Positions 34,080 through 48,260 are shown, numbered from the stretch's first letter. The stretch: DNA of 64,000 nucleotides from Pampus argenteus (GCA_036937835.1 CM072861.1:19768001-19832000), one strand, 5' to 3'. A program made the numbers and translations. The notes: generated from the sequence alone by a model not told the origin.

Positions 34080-35532
34080 TTGACATGTTACAATGAATGA
34101 GAGAACTAAAGCCATCATTTGCAACCCTAAGCACATTTTAAAGTGCCAGACAGAAGTCGAATATCTTAAATGACAAGGGTCTAATTGGTTTCTTGTAATC
34201 AATATGATCAGATTACTCTTCATCCTTCTGCTGCCAGATTTTCACTGGTCATACGTGTTAAAATAGGTTTATTAGATCTCTTCAGTGCACTGTAAGACAC
34301 TGGTTATTAGACAATAGCTTTTATACTGCTGTTAGTCACTCATAGTGACCTTATTATTGTGTTAAAAGACAGATTGATCTCATTGGAGTGAAAATATCAT
34401 TTAGCCCAAATTAATTATGAGTGTGTTGTTTGTACTCTAAACTCTGGTGCTGCTGCCATTGTCTTCTGAACGTTTGGTGGGACTCATGAAGATAAGAAGA
34501 TGATCTGGTTTGGCTTTTACGCACTACAGAACCAGGTCATAATTCGCACTTCCAATACTGCCAAGAGTGTGTTTTGTATGACAAAAGTGTGTAAAGCAAG
34601 GTGTTCATGCTTGATTATGAAATCTGTTTGTGATTTACAGTTTGTAAAATATCAAAAGGAGCACTAACTTGTGGAGGTTTGTCGTTCCAAACAGTCTTTC
34701 CCTAAAGTCTAGAGTCATTCAAGTCTTCTGTACATGAAAGTAAAACCAAACAAAAAGGGTCATTCAATTGTAGATTAACTGCAATCCAATTAAAGGATAA
34801 CAGTAATGGCTTTTAAACTGTAGTATTTTGGATTACCTTACTGTTTTCTTTAACAATTGCACATTTTACAATTATCTGTGGTTTGCTTTTAATTTGATTT
34901 CCTTTAATGAGCATTACAGTGTTTGGTGACTTCATTTAGTAAATGAACATGAAAAAAAAATATGAATACAACAGGAAATAGATTTGTACAAGGTTATACC
35001 AGGGAGAATCCTGAAGCTTAGCACATTTCCATATTGCTGTAATAATTTCTTTTCTTTCAAAAAGACTGTGATTCCATAGGATTTAGGACGATAATTATCT
35101 AATCACCTGAAACCATGGGCAGATAGTTTTATATATATATAAAAAAAATTAAACTGATAATGTGAAGAAAAAGAAAACGATGACTTGAGAAAGATATGTA
35201 AATTTAGATAAATGAGAATTATTTATATTACATGATGAAAGATTGGTTTTCCCTTTTTTTTGGATTCTTTTCTAAGAAATTGCATGTGAAATCAGTGATG
35301 CTTGAAGAGCTCTGCTCTGCTACTCACTAACTGACCTTAGGTCAATGTTAGAAATCCAGCCCTGGTTATTCTTTTGTAAATCAGTTTCACCTTTTCTTTT
35401 TTGTAAGCCTCACCTTCTGCAAAAATAAAACCGCCAGGCGTAGTAGTGGGTACAAAAGAGCAAGAGATGCATGCATAATTTGCTGAACCTCATTAGTGAG
35501 GCGCTGTACAGAGAATTTTAATACATTTTGTA

Positions 35533-35538
35533 AATAAA
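35533..35538 (+). terminator. gria3: candidate gria3 poly(A) signal
   Basis: AATAAA followed about 15 nt later by a GT-rich tract (ggtattgtgtctgtgtt), the usual arrangement for cleavage and polyadenylation. A second AATAAA lies at 35424-35429 with GT-rich sequence after it. Which is used is not known from sequence. Confidence 0.45.
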
Positions 35539-37101
35539 ATGTACAGAAATGGTATTGTGTCTGTGTTATTAATTACACCACATTATTTGAACTGGTCCAA
35601 AGTAAATAAAAGACTGCGGATGATTTTGTGGCCTGCAGGCGTTTACGGGAGCGTGTCTCAGCTCAGGTTAAACACACTGCATACTTCTAACTGCAGTGTG
35701 TTGCAGATGAAGTATCAGTGGCATGACTAGTCCTTTACAGACAAACACACAAAGAGAGTTTTTCCTGTAATGGTCTAATATTGAGCCGTTAGTCAGTGGA
35801 AGTGTGTGTGCATGTTTTTGGATCAATAGTAAGCACCATTAGCTTCACACTCGCTCTGCTGCCTTGCACCCACTGATTGAGGGCTCCATTGACAGCTTCA
35901 TCTGGCATGTGATCTTTCTCTTTCACTGTCTGTTTATGAGATGCTTTGTGACACAATCAATAATGTATTATTATAACCACCAACTGCTTGCAAAGCATAC
36001 TGCACACAGACACTGTGTATCTTATAATTCCAGCACAAGTTTCTAGCTATAAAAACTATATTTTAGGGAGAGCATTTTTAATCAGGATTTAATTAAATAA
36101 ATAGAGCAAAGGGATAGTTAATCATTTAAACCCTGCCTATTCCCACTGTAGAAATTCGTACGTACGTCAAACGTATACACATCAGCACAATAGATTGCAC
36201 AGACAGTCTGTGTCATTTTACTGGTCTCTGGGTTTGCAATGTGTGGTAAAAAATTAACTCCTCATTCCAGAGATCCAGCCTGCCACAGCTCAAATAACAA
36301 ATCCAGCAAACATGGCAAAAGACCAGCATTTTTTTGTTTTGTTTTGGGGGGGTTTTTCTTTCATTTTTGGATGCAGACACTATGATTCAGGATTTATTCA
36401 CTGTCCCAGTCCTGTAGAATAGACTTAGGCTGTAGAAATGCTACTGTACAATCCAAACAACCCATTTCTGACAAAGCATGAAAGGATATTGCTTTTTTTG
36501 TTCTTCCTTTGCCTCAGTGCCTTTTTTTTCTCCATTGTTTTGCCTGGACTGCTTTCAAACAGGAATAAGACAACATGGGGGAGTGATGCGCGAGGATGGC
36601 ACTGCACTGCAGTACATGATGCTCATGAGACTATTCTGTAAAATTAGTTTACTCACCTACTGTATCAAAGAGAGCAGCACAGTGGCAGTTTTTGCCCTGT
36701 AAGAATAGGAGAACAACAAAGCGGCAACAAGCAATTAGGATGAGGCCTTTCATTCAAAAAGTGACACAGAGAAAGGGACTGTTAATCTAATCACGGGACC
36801 AACAGAGCACATTTCCTTCCACCAGAGGACAACTAATCACCCCCCCGCTGTGTATGTGTCACTGCCTCTTCGGGCCAGTGGCTGTGAAAGTTAATCTGAT
36901 CCAACATGGGCTCTGCCACTAAGGGGACGATGTTTGTGTGTGCATGTGTGTGTGCATGGTGGAAAAAAGAGAGAAAGGAAAGAGGAGAGAGAAAAAACTC
37001 TAAAGGCTGAACGAGGATGTGTCATGGGCAGGATACTTTGATTACCACTACAGAAAAAAAAGCTTTCTGGTTCACCAACTCCCTCACTTTGCAGCGTACT
37101 G

Positions 37102-37104
<3 letters not shown>

Positions 37105-37143
<39 letters not shown>

Positions 37144-37168
37144 CTCTCTCTCTCTCCCTCTCTCTCTC
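37105..37168. repeat. CT microsatellite, interrupted
   Basis: About 30 TC units interrupted by tatcta and a CC step. ORFs of Ser-Leu or Arg-Glu repeats across it are artefacts. Confidence 0.95.
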
Positions 37169-37412
37169 CAAGGACACAATGAATAAATCAGATTCCAGCT
37201 CAGTTGTTCCATTTCCCTCCGTTTCACACTTTAACTCTTCAGCTATCTTCAAGTGCACCTGAGAAAGAAATCAAAACTGCACTTGACATTTAAGTTCAGG
37301 TGCCATTGATCAACTTTTCCAAACACTTAATGTTATTCAAAAGAAGCAGTTCAAATATTTTATAAATGGAGCATTTTTGTGCATTGACTTTTGATATAAT
37401 TTTTTTACAATT

Positions 37413-37728
37413 AGCTCTGCAATGGTTAGTAGATTAATCACTTAGTGAATCGACTGAAATTATCTAATCTGCAATTATTTTGATAATTGAATAATCATTT
37501 TTGCTGATTGCAGCTGCACCAATGAGACTTAGATATGTCATACATTGAAATGATTGAAAAACTGAATATGTTTTGGATGTTTTGAACTATTGATCAGACA
37601 AAACAAGACCTCATGAGTTCTAAGAAATGAATATAGGCACATTTTATTGACAAACTGTTACATAAGAATAATGAAGTGAATCTTCTGCAGCTTAATCGAT
37701 AATAAAAATAATCATTAGTTGAAGCCCT
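37413..37728. mobile_element. about 316-bp non-autonomous hAT-like MITE
   Basis: The left end agctctgcaatggttagtag and right end attagttgaagccct are imperfect inverted repeats of the agggctgcaactaa type. The interior contains attattttgataattgaata, gaactattgatcagacaaaa and a final cagcttaatcgataataaaa, as in a widespread fish family. No coding capacity. hAT membership is from memory. Confidence 0.6.
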
Positions 37729-38868
37729 ACTGTGCTTTTCTCTTTGCACTGTTTCTCATACTTGTCTCATTTCCTTTTTTGAACATTTCCAATTTCTGGT
37801 TTGCTGCTATTGTACCTCTTTAAAGCACATTTTAATAACTGCAAAGACACATGGAGAGCCCATGTGAAGCTTCTGGGGCAAAGTTGAAATAATGAGATAT
37901 GAAAAATATTAGTAATAGTAGTAAATATTAGCACAGGAATTAGCCATTAGCTTTCTGTATTGAATAACCCACTACTTGTGAAACCTGAACAAGACCATCA
38001 ACGGTTACATAAAATATTTACCACTTTTTGTAGCCATGTCTCCGATTTATGTAAAATTTTGCCTCTCCAGACGATGAGTAATGCCTGTGTGACTCACGGA
38101 TATCATGCAGATAGCAAGAAGAGATCCTGTTACGGTTTGATTTAACCTGAAATGGGCAAGACACATGATGTGACTTTGAACACAACGTGATCCCTGCCAA
38201 TAGATGTGCCAGCTCTAGCATCTCAGAGACAGCTGCTCTCGTGAGATTTTTTTTTTAGACTCAGGGTCTAGAGTTAATAGAGAATGAATGCAGCAACACA
38301 AAAAACACAATACGCACAACTGCACCTCTAACAACCAAAACAGCTCTAAGTAAGAGGTCAGGAGAGAAAGGCAAGGAACACTCAGGCTGACAGGCAAGTA
38401 ACAGTACAAGTATGATTCAGGACTAGAGCAGCAGATTAAAGGAAAAAAAAAACTTCACTTTTAGCTACTCCAGTTCCATAACATAACATCAGTGTTGTAT
38501 TTACTCTCCATTAACCTGCCTGCATCATACCTCAGGTCATAATTTCCTACATTTCTTTCATTTCCATCCAAAAAAAAGTGAAAGTTGCACTCAGGGAGGG
38601 TTTATAGAAGATACTGAACCCCTTGGTCAAAACACAAAATATCTTGCAGCTGCATTACATTATTGATTGCGGAGGCTCTGTGGACTTCTCTTCCTCTCCA
38701 GCGATGATTTAGCGCTGGTGCAATATGCTTAGTTAATAAGATGATATTGAAAGCCAGAAAGTAAAAAGTTCTCTGATTCAAAGCAATCATAGCTGCCTTC
38801 AGTCATCATAATGTCTACATTTAGCCACTTATCACTGTCCACTGGGAACACGTCACTTAATCACCTGC

Positions 38869-38951
38869 TATTTGGCATTTATAATATAGCTACATCATAG
38901 TGTGGTTTAAACAATGAATTGCTTATATACTGCTTATATAAATGCCAAATA
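38869..38951. repeat. 15-bp perfect inverted repeat
   Basis: tatttggcatttata (38869-38883) and tataaatgccaaata (38937-38951) are perfect reverse complements around a 53-nt spacer. It is possibly the remnant of a small inverted-repeat transposon. Confidence 0.6.
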
Positions 38952-40107
38952 ACAACTAAACTGACTTATGGTTAACATGCCTGTAGCTGTTCAAATACAT
39001 TAACGCAAGTTACAAACAGTTATGTTAAGTTTGATTTTTTTTTTTTTTATTTAAACCTGATCTAATAGAGACCAGATCTCAGCTCAGTTCAGCATCTTTT
39101 GGATGGAACACAAATGCCCAGAATATGGATGAAAAATCTGTATTAGAGCTCCAGTAAGCACAGACTTGCAGTATATCCCTGAAGAGCATTTCTAAACATC
39201 TGGCTGAATTCGTGCTTTGGTGAATTTCACTGCTGTGTAGGCAAAAGGAAATCCTGCCAGGTTCCAACCAAGTGCTCTGCACATGAACTATTGAGTTATT
39301 GAGTGGACGGTACTGAAGGGACTCGGAGTGTTGGATCAGAAAGAAATGAACAAAAAGTAGCAGGGGTTTTAGTCCTGCAGAGCTTCATTAATACGCCCCA
39401 TTAGAACTGACAAGTAGCTCAGTGTGAATTCACGTCTGGACATTGCACTTCTTCATTATAGCTCAGGGCAGCAGGCGTTTATAATAGATTTGGCTTACAG
39501 CTGACTACAAACATACCCCATTTAAAAAAGGATTTGTTGAATGTTGACTCAAATATATTTGTCTACATTTATGGAGTGAAATGATCATCAGTGATCAGCT
39601 GCCATCAACCAGCAAGTTGTTTTATTTTTCATAAGAGGAAATTGCTCTATTTGCAGTTCGTTTGTTTGTTTGGGCTGTCACTGGTCTTCATCTTTACAGT
39701 CGAATGTGTAATCTGAACATCATAACAGTTTCTCCAAGTTATATTTGGTCATATGAGTCAGCTGTGGTCCATCACTATAGAAACCACTGATTGGCTTTTG
39801 ATGAAAGTCCAGGGGAAGATGAACTGCATGTTGTTGCTCAACTGCAGCATTTTTAAAATCACACAGTTTGTCCTAGGGGAACACTACGTAATGGATTTTT
39901 ACTAAACTGTGGGGTCTGGTGATCTCAAATTTTCATAAAGAAACAGATCAGCCCATAAAAAGGTCGCTATGCAATTTGTTGACTCATCCATGAGTCATAT
40001 GCAATTATATCTGAGACAGATCCAGGCCACGTTTCCCGAAAGTGTCTTGAAGTGAAAATGATCGTTGCCCATAGATTTACACAGATGCTACAAAGAACGT
40101 CTTTGCC

Positions 40108-40190
40108 TTGAAGGAGCAGTTTGACATTTTGGGAAATACACTTAACTTGCTGGGAGCTAAGGAGTTGGATTTTGTGCTGATTAATTTTTA
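40108..40190. repeat. fragment of a dispersed fish repeat
   Basis: Contains aaggagcagtttgacatttt, gggaaatacactta and ggagctaaggagttgg; see the related copy at 5303-5375. Confidence 0.45.
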
Positions 40191-43100
40191 AAAACATATC
40201 ACTGAATGTAGCAACACTCACACAAGGTGAAATATTATTATCATATCTATCAACATTTTGTACATTTTTCAATACAGCTGCTGCCTAAAACGGCCCGTCA
40301 GTATGAGATTTTTTTACTGTAAATCATCCAATATCTAAGCAAGATATTACTGGAAATGTGCATAATATGTAATTAGTTAAAATGACTTATGTTAAAAGTA
40401 GATTAAACACATTTCCAGTGTGACTTCTTGTGTTAAAGTGAATACAGACTCTTGTGCTAGGCCATTACAAGCACAGTGTTTCAAAAAAAGCAAAGGTTTC
40501 CATCAGTAGCGGACGCTGCATGAAGCAGCATCAGTGTTTTAAAATACCAGGCTTCCAGTACAACTCAACAAAATCAAACTCACCGTAGAATCACAAGACA
40601 AAAACAGAGTGAGTGTGTGTGAGACGCAGAGGGAAGGATGTGTAAATACTTCTGCTGTTAGGTGTTTCTATTTATAATTGACAGTTACAAGGTAATAGCA
40701 GTGATTTTTAAAATTGACATCTTACAGCCCTTCAGCAAATAAATAAGGGTGATCCCCCCCGAATGTGAGATTGTTAAAAAAAAATAAAAATAAAAAAAAA
40801 ACCTGCATGAGGCAATCAAAAAGGACACGCTCAGCTCATTACTGTTGGGTAGATGAGCGACAAAGTCCAGGTCTTTGAACAGGAAGTGATGTTCCTGTCA
40901 CAGACGCTCCTCTGGAACCTAATTAGAGCTCTAAAGGCAGAGCTGCTCTTTCTTTTCATCCAGGTACTGTATGTGGTATGGATGTACCTCAAAAACAGCT
41001 CTGAGCAATATCAAAAGTTCAATCAAAGCGTCACTTTTAAAATGCTTTTCTATGCTGCCTTTTAACGACACACACCAGGTTACAGCGGATGAGATATAAA
41101 GAGCAAATGCTATCCGTGCTACGTGTTTTGTATGCAAAGTAATGAATCTCATTGAAAGCATTTACATTAAAAAAAAACCTATTACAAAGAATTTCTACAT
41201 AATGTTTTTCTAAAATGTGTTTCAGAAGAGGCATACCATTCTACAAACACATTGACACTGTAAGGATGCCAGTAGTCTTTTAATGAGATATTTCAGCTTC
41301 TGCATGAATGTTGATGTTGTTTAATGCTAAAACGCCTTTGGTTGTGAATGGAAAATTAATGAGGTCTTAAACTAGATACATTTATAGTTTTGTAGCTCAA
41401 ACAGCAGTAAGGTCAGTGTAAAAGTCTCAGGAAATATGAACGACTTGGCTGCCTCTCAGTGAAATCAGCTGTTGCTTTATAAAAACTTTACAATGTTTAT
41501 GTTCCCATGTTGTTTTACTGACTGAAAAAAAAAAATCAGTATCGTGGTCTCAAACACACACTGCATCCATTGCCATGAACAATATCGTTTTACATCATCT
41601 CCAAGGTGAACTCCCTGCCAACACCATGGCAAGGCAAACCTTGAGAGAACCAGGGCGCTGTGATGGAAACACTGCCTCTTCTAAATTCAGAGGAATTGCT
41701 GTTTCAAGTGGAGTCATCAGCATATTTTTAAATTCACTGTCATTTCCTTCATTGACCATAACAGCAAAAACACTTCATCTGCTCCGCCGCTTGACGGGCG
41801 CTATTCAACAGGGACCCGGCTGAATGGAAGCGCAGAGCCTGCAAGAACGGCTCATCCAATCACAGGGCAGGACAGGCGTACCAGCCAGAAGGGAGGGAGA
41901 GAGAGAGAGAACCGGCACTGCAGGAGAGATATTGTTGCTCAGAAATTGCATTACAGGAATATGTGATATAACAAAGAAGTATGTCTAGTGAATGCATTCC
42001 CTTTAAATGTCAGAGAGGTATTCTTCATTACCCCGTGTACAGTTGGAAGTGTGGAGAGTTTTGAAGAAATTAGGAATTTAACAGGTATATAGGGTAAAAC
42101 CTTTCCATATTAGACATGCACAGAAACTACTACAGCTAACCTCACATACTGTACTGTGGGCTGAGTGTTGCAATCGTTTTCCTTAATGCAAAACATTTTC
42201 TGCACTCAGAAGGTAATGAAGACAGGGAGGGAAAAAAAAAACTTCAAAGACAGAATCCTTAAGGAAAAATGTTTTACAGTGCCAAATTCATGGGCTTTTT
42301 CAATTGTCTGCTCATAACACCCATGTCTTATGTGGAAGGCTATATTTGAGCCATCTCCCACAGCAATAGCTCAATTTAATAGAACAGTAACGGGATACTA
42401 GCCTAGAACAGTGTTCAATTTGATTACGCAGTTCATGGGGACTGCGGACTTTGATAAAGGATTGATTTATTTTGCAGGGAGCTTGAAATAATAATCCTCT
42501 GCTAAACCTTCATGACCTCCAGGCACAAACTTTTAATAACGTTATGAGAGAGACGAGAATAGTGCATCACTTCAGGCCTGGTGCAGCTTTGCTCAGCCGT
42601 CCAGTACAATAGGCTCTTCTCATTGCTGTTGGTGCCCCTGCATGATGGGTTGTTTGTTTTTGTTTGTTGGTTGGCTTCTAAGCCATCCAGGATTTTGCCC
42701 TTGGGCTTATCTTTAAAGTCATATGTGCACTTAAATAACCTGTGCCATGAATCATAGTGTGTGTTTACAAAGACAGTAGTTCATTGTAAAGGCTACAGAA
42801 TCTTTATAATAGTCGTGGAGCTTGTTATTAAAAACATCAAGAGAACAGAGGTTATACGTTTCACAGGCTGCAACCAAATGCAAAATTAAGAAAGGCTGGG
42901 ATAAGGGCACATAAGGGAGATTGTGATAAAAACAGGCTGAAACTGCCTTGGAACTGCCACTGGGGGCTCATAAAAACTGAATGGAGACTGTGCTTTGTGT
43001 GAATTATTTAAATCTGGAGGACAAAGACCATACAGATGCTGCATTCTCAATGACTGCTCGTGGGCAAGAACAGAAATGATCATTAGAAGGCTATAGATGT

Positions 43101-43427
43101 GGTGATTTGCAGGTAAAAAGACATTTAGTCATCAATGTTAGAACTGGGGTGTATTTGGTTGAAAAGTCGGTTGTCAGTTACATGAGTGCATTTAAATGTA
43201 TTCTAGTTAACATAGTGAGGACATGCTTCACATCAAAATAAATGCTGGTTAAAAACTGGTTATCGTCTCAACCAATTTTTGTCTCATTCTAAATGGAGGG
43301 TGTCAGTGGTGTACAGGTTTACAAATGTGTGACTTTAAGCAATGTGCAAATCACCAAGACAGTTCTTAGAGGACCGCTGAAAGAAGCAACTGCATAAAAT
43401 ACAATAAGACCTTTAAACCTGTTAATA

Positions 43428-43470
43428 CGGCAAACTTGTTAGCAAACAGTTGCACATTCAGCAGATGAAT
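43428..43470 (+). repeat. short piece of the dispersed fish repeat
   Basis: cttgttagcaaacagttgca here matches catgttagcaaacagttgcc at 48057-48076; it continues into ttcagcagatg. Confidence 0.45.
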
Positions 43471-43689
43471 ACAAGTTAAGCCGGCCGTAAAACCAAAACA
43501 ATAAGCTGCAGTTAGAGCTGAGAACTGCAGTCGGCAGTTTGTCACAAACACCTGCATACAAGTACATGTGATAAAATATATTAGCACTGTCTCCATATAA
43601 AAAACAAAAAACACAGTGCTGATTTCTATGCTTTGTGATATGCCCATAGTATCTCCCACACACATGGCATCAGATCATTAGGGCGCGAT

Positions 43690-44470
43690 GAGATAGGTGT
43701 CTGGCCTTACCCGCTATCACCAGACCAAGATGTTATTATTTCACCAGCCGGCGCCCGTCTCCCACAGCCACAAAAGCTCATTACGATTGATAACTGATAG
43801 CATCACTTAATCATGACTGGACAAAGGCAGTGGCCATCCCAACTAGTCCCTCGATTGAATTAATGGTATTCATTAAGCCCCAATGAGAGCCTTTACTGAT
43901 GCCGCGACCTTATCCTGTCACTTCATCTTCTTGGGGATTGACTGAGGTGAAATACAAGCACAGGGAGGGAAACGAGCCGGAAGAAACAAATAAAAAAAAT
44001 AAAAAAAGAAGAGGGCAGATTGAGATTAGAGGAAGATGAGAGAATGAGCCCCCAGAGAAGGGAGAAAGAGAGGATTGTAAAGTATGAGAGGTGTTCATTT
44101 CACTGCCGGCAGATTGACACATTCCCACTGGGGGAACGGTGCCAGCACAGATTGTCCCAGAGCAGATTACCATCAGCTTTGCAGTGACTTGAGCATGCCT
44201 GGACTAATGGCCCTCGGATGCCAGATTTCATCAAAAGTCTCCTGAAACATATGTGAACGGCGTTATAGAGAGGGGGGCAATCACTTCCTCCTCATTAATA
44301 GGACTAACCTGAGGCGTAATATCCGCACAGGGACCCTAGACCTTGAGTTAGAGGACATCATTCAGCTGCTGCTTTAAAAATCAGCACTAGCACGGTCGTG
44401 CCTGCCTGTACAATATGAATCATTTACAGCTCCAACAGCTTGCTGACACGCTGCTGTGCTCTTGGACTCT
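43690..44470. other. complex, repeat-poor intergenic stretch
   Basis: In contrast to its AT-rich surroundings this stretch is compositionally balanced, without microsatellites apart from one A-rich spot near 43990, and has no recognisable ORF. This is what conserved non-coding enhancers often look like, but nothing here proves it. Confidence 0.25.
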
Positions 44471-47400
44471 CCCAAGCCACATCGAACCAGCAGCCCAGGA
44501 ATACAAAAAGATTTTGACCCCTGAAGACCATGCAGAGGAACTATGTAGTTAAGGCAGCACTGCTGAACACTGTTCACCCCATAGGGAGGGTTTATTGTTG
44601 GGTCAGGGCTGGGTGTACTCTTCATTACCCACTGGCGCTTTGGACCTGGTTTAGGCTCAGCTGGTCAGGACAGAAGCCTGTGATGTTATCAGTGGTTGAA
44701 GATATATGTAGGAGCTACAGAGGCCTCAGTGTGCTCAACAACGTTGACAAGATTAATGTGACAGCAGTCAGTACAGACTTATGGAAATGTTACAGTCAAA
44801 AGTCAACGTGAGACCAACATGATAAATTGGCATCACATTTACTTAACAAGGTGAATGTCTGAAAGGAGCTATTAAAAACTGTATCTTAATTGGACAGCGA
44901 CCACTTTCAATATTAAATTTTCTGGCCTTCTCAAACAGTATTATGACCCACCCACTCAAAAGATGAAATGTTTCAGTTTTATACAGATGTTTATAGAGGA
45001 TGTGACACAGAAAAGGTTTTTGGATGTGACATGATAAAGACGGCTGCATTTAAAACATTAATAGGTCAGTAATCAGTTATGCAATCATCTTCATTAACAG
45101 TCCAGCAGCTCTACATGCAGCGATATGGACCAGAACCTCTTTAAATTAGTGCAGTATGTGAAAAGAGCATAACCCTGCCACAAAACTAGCAATCTCCCAA
45201 CACCCACGCAAGATTTGCTACAATCACCAACCACTGCAGAGATACACATCTGTCTCACAAGCAAAGTGAAATTGAATACATCTGTACTTGAAGTGTTGCA
45301 CATTGCTCCCAAGCTGTGTCTTTACACTGGAAGCTGGCATATCAAATGAGTGTGAAGCACTTTGCACCACACATTTGAGAATCTCTCAAAGTGTGGCAGT
45401 ATGGCGCCCTCTATTAAAACAGTGGCACTCCATGCACTGCTAGCTTTGGCTAAATAGTAATTCTTTGAAGCGAATACATTTCTTTCATATGATGCACAGA
45501 GCTTCACATATGAGAACAGACAGAGAGCATGAGAGCACACTTGTGACAAACACAGCAGAGGTTTACTGAGTTTGTAATATGTTGCAAAATGTGTGCATAT
45601 ACATAGAATTTATGCTTGCAGATTTCATATTTACAATTTGGGTACAAATTGCCTAAATGTGTACTTTAGTTATTCATCATTGTCTACATCACGTGTGTGC
45701 ACAAATAGCACAGCTATTCATTTAGTCACAGCTCAGTCACTAATTACACAGAGGGATAGCCATCAGAGTAGCACTCATTGTGTAAAGCTGGGTCATCTGC
45801 AGCAAGACAAAAATGGGGAGAGAGGGAGGAACATGGTCCTGTGTAAACCTTGCTTGGTATCAGATTTGCAAGAAGTAACAGCAGGAGGAAGTACAAAAGG
45901 GAAAACAAAATGTGCGAGAGCCGCTAAAAGTGTTTGTAATTATCGGCCGAGTGGTCACAATGCTGTCATTAAAAAACAAACGTGCTTGGAAAAATTGCAG
46001 TCATCTGTGAGTGCAGTTTTCTGGCGTCCTCTAGTTTTTGTCTCATTTCTGTATGTACGTGCATGCACATGAATATTAATGAGTGAGCCTACTGTTAAGG
46101 GGCTCTAAAGTTCACAGGTCAAGCTGTTTATTTTTGCCCTCTCTTTTTTCACTCCTCCACTGTGACTGGGTAAGACAGCCGTGGATCATCTGTGAGCCTA
46201 TTAATTAGTCCAATCACTGGCAAACAGGCCTGTGTTATCACTGCAGCATGACAGTCTTTCAGAGCTGAAATTAAACCATACACACTACTGTTTCAGTGCC
46301 AAGGGGAGTAGAGATTTAGCTCCACTGGCACCGCGCGGGGATAAATCACTACCACTAAGCAGACTGTAGCAGTGCCATGGCAAAAAAAAGAAGAGGGCAA
46401 ATAAAATGTGCTGCTGTTTATGACAAAAAAGACCATTATATATGATGACAAACCAGTGATGAGCGCTTTGGTTCAAAGAAAACCACTCTACTGCTTCAGA
46501 AAGAGGGAATGTCTGTCAGCATAAAAGTGGAAAGGAAAAAGACTGAAAGTGTGAGTAACTGATAAGAAGGGAGATGCCAAGATCTTCAGCAAACCAAGGT
46601 CTCCTTTTATTGAAAGAGAAAGATGAATGGCAAAATATGTGAGAATTAAGTGACAGCGAGAATGAAAGATAGGGGGCTGGGAAAAACACAAGTGATTGAA
46701 GTATGTGCATCGATGTGTGTATGTAATAGGCATGTCAGAGTCTGGCTTGTCTGTGCGCATGGCTGTGTGTGTGTATTCATATGTGTTTGGCCCAGACTTT
46801 AGGTTGTGGGAGTATCATGAGACTGTGTTTCCCAGCTTTGGCCCTGTTTACTCCCCTTAAAATGCAGATGTTGGTAATAAATCCTGCATTTGCTCATTTA
46901 TTTGGGGGGACTGCACCTTGCTTTATTAAACCCATCTATCACTCAGGGCTCCTGAATCAATGGGATGCAGAGGAAAGCAGTGTCAGCACAGAGGCACGCA
47001 GGGAGAATACCAGCAGTCTGTACAAGTCAGAGGAGAGAGGAGCATTGAAGCAGGAATACATCAAAGCATCCATCACACATTGTGAATGCATGTTGACAGA
47101 GGTCATTTTCTTGTGTGCATTATAAAAAAAACCAAACTCATACTTTATGGGATCTGTATGCCATGCAGTTTTGAGTAGAGTGCCATGTAGTTTCAATACT
47201 GAACTCTTAAGAGGAAATTGTAAAAAAAATAAAAGCATCAGGTGCGGTATGTAAATAAAGACCTAAATGCTGTCAGGTAATTAATTACACTGAATCTGCA
47301 TTTAGTATTCAGATATGCAGTGTTAGCCCGTATGGGACTCATCTAGGGGAACCAGAGGTGAACTGCTTCAAACCGAGCCCATCTGGAGACTCCCTCCCTG

Positions 47401-47989
47401 GGATTCACTCTCCTGTGGTAGAGAGGGCCACATCAACCTCTTTTCCACAGCTGCCACATCCACAGCCCAGCCTGCCAGGCGCTTGTTAAATAAGTCTGTC
47501 TCAGCCTGTGGACCTGAGCAAAAGGAATATGGGAGAGATCTGGCTGAGCAGAGGGGGATGAGAGAGTGAGGAGAGAAGAAAGTTGGAGAGCAAAGTGAGA
47601 GTGGGTGGGGATACATGGGCGGGAGGGAAAGGAGTCCGTGGCGAGAGGCAAGAGTGTTGCTATGCAAACGGACATCAAAGGCTCCAGATTGGTTTGTGTT
47701 GCTGCTAATCGCCCAACGGAGCAACACAGCCTTCTATTTGGATGGAGGGAGCACTTTCTCCAAGATGTTAGGAAAGCCGCCCTCCATCATTTATCCTGAG
47801 CTGGGATTGAGCTGTCAGTTGCTACAGTCAGTGTGTTAAGCAATCTGTCAGTGGCTTATATATCTGTCCACCTGAGTCTGCTTGTTTATTCATCCACAGG
47901 GAATGGACAGATACAAACATATGTTTACTCTCACTACAGATGTAGACTTTAGAGTTAACACTCGAGTCAAACTCATAGATTTTCTGACC

Positions 47990-48260
47990 ACTTGGAGACA
48001 GCACAACAAGCTGTAAACACAGCGCTGACATATTATAGCATTCAAAAGTTGGCAAGCATGTTAGCAAACAGTTGCCTATTTACACATCAAGCAGACATGG
48101 AGCAACATTAGCATTCAGTCATGTTTCTGTCACTTGGCCCAATGGTGGGCCCTGTATTCACTCTCCTTTGATCTTTTTTTTTTTTTTTGTCACCACCTAC
48201 TCTCTATGTTCACTAGCTAGTCGCTAACTTTATCTGTGTTTGATACAAGGCAGATGGCTG
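47990..48260 (+). repeat. dispersed fish repeat copy, sense
   Basis: Contains catgttagcaaacagttgcc, agcagacatggagcaacatt, agcattcagt and ctagctagtcgctaactt. This is the longest sense copy of the family also found at 22929-23170 (antisense) and 32110-32260. Confidence 0.6.

Larger units (their letters stand above)
31666..35548 (+). other. gria3: gria3 3' untranslated region, probably spliced
   Basis: The donor AG|GTACGT at 31668 lies 2 nt after the stop. A good acceptor (gcttctgcttttgtatgttgacacag) ends at 33755. Sequence after it, notably agtgccttatggaa near 33930 and ttgctttttgcttgaaa near 33980, resembles the mammalian GRIA 3' UTR as I recall it; that recollection is unchecked. The inferred structure is therefore 31420-31667 joined to 33756-35548 or so. 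If the donor is skipped, early poly(A) signals such as 32073-32078 could be used. An alternative acceptor ends at 32799 (tgtctgtttacag). Repeats occupy 32110-32260 and 33060-33640. Confidence 0.5.
35549..43680. other. gria3-eda intergenic region, proximal part
   Basis: No gene recognised on either strand; the ORFs are short and without recognisable motifs. Contents: a CT microsatellite (37105-37168), a nearly complete MITE-like element (37413-37728), a 15-bp inverted repeat (38869-38951), a common-repeat fragment (40108-40190) and A-rich runs near 40780 and 41530. Confidence 0.6.

Noticed and set aside
37017..37262. ORFs on both strands over the CT microsatellite
   Set aside because: Ser-Leu and Arg-Glu repeats are artefacts of the dinucleotide run.
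45593..46072. 159-codon + strand ORF in the intergenic region
   Set aside because: No recognisable domain, no upstream splice or promoter support, composition like the surrounding DNA; chance ORF length for AT-moderate sequence.
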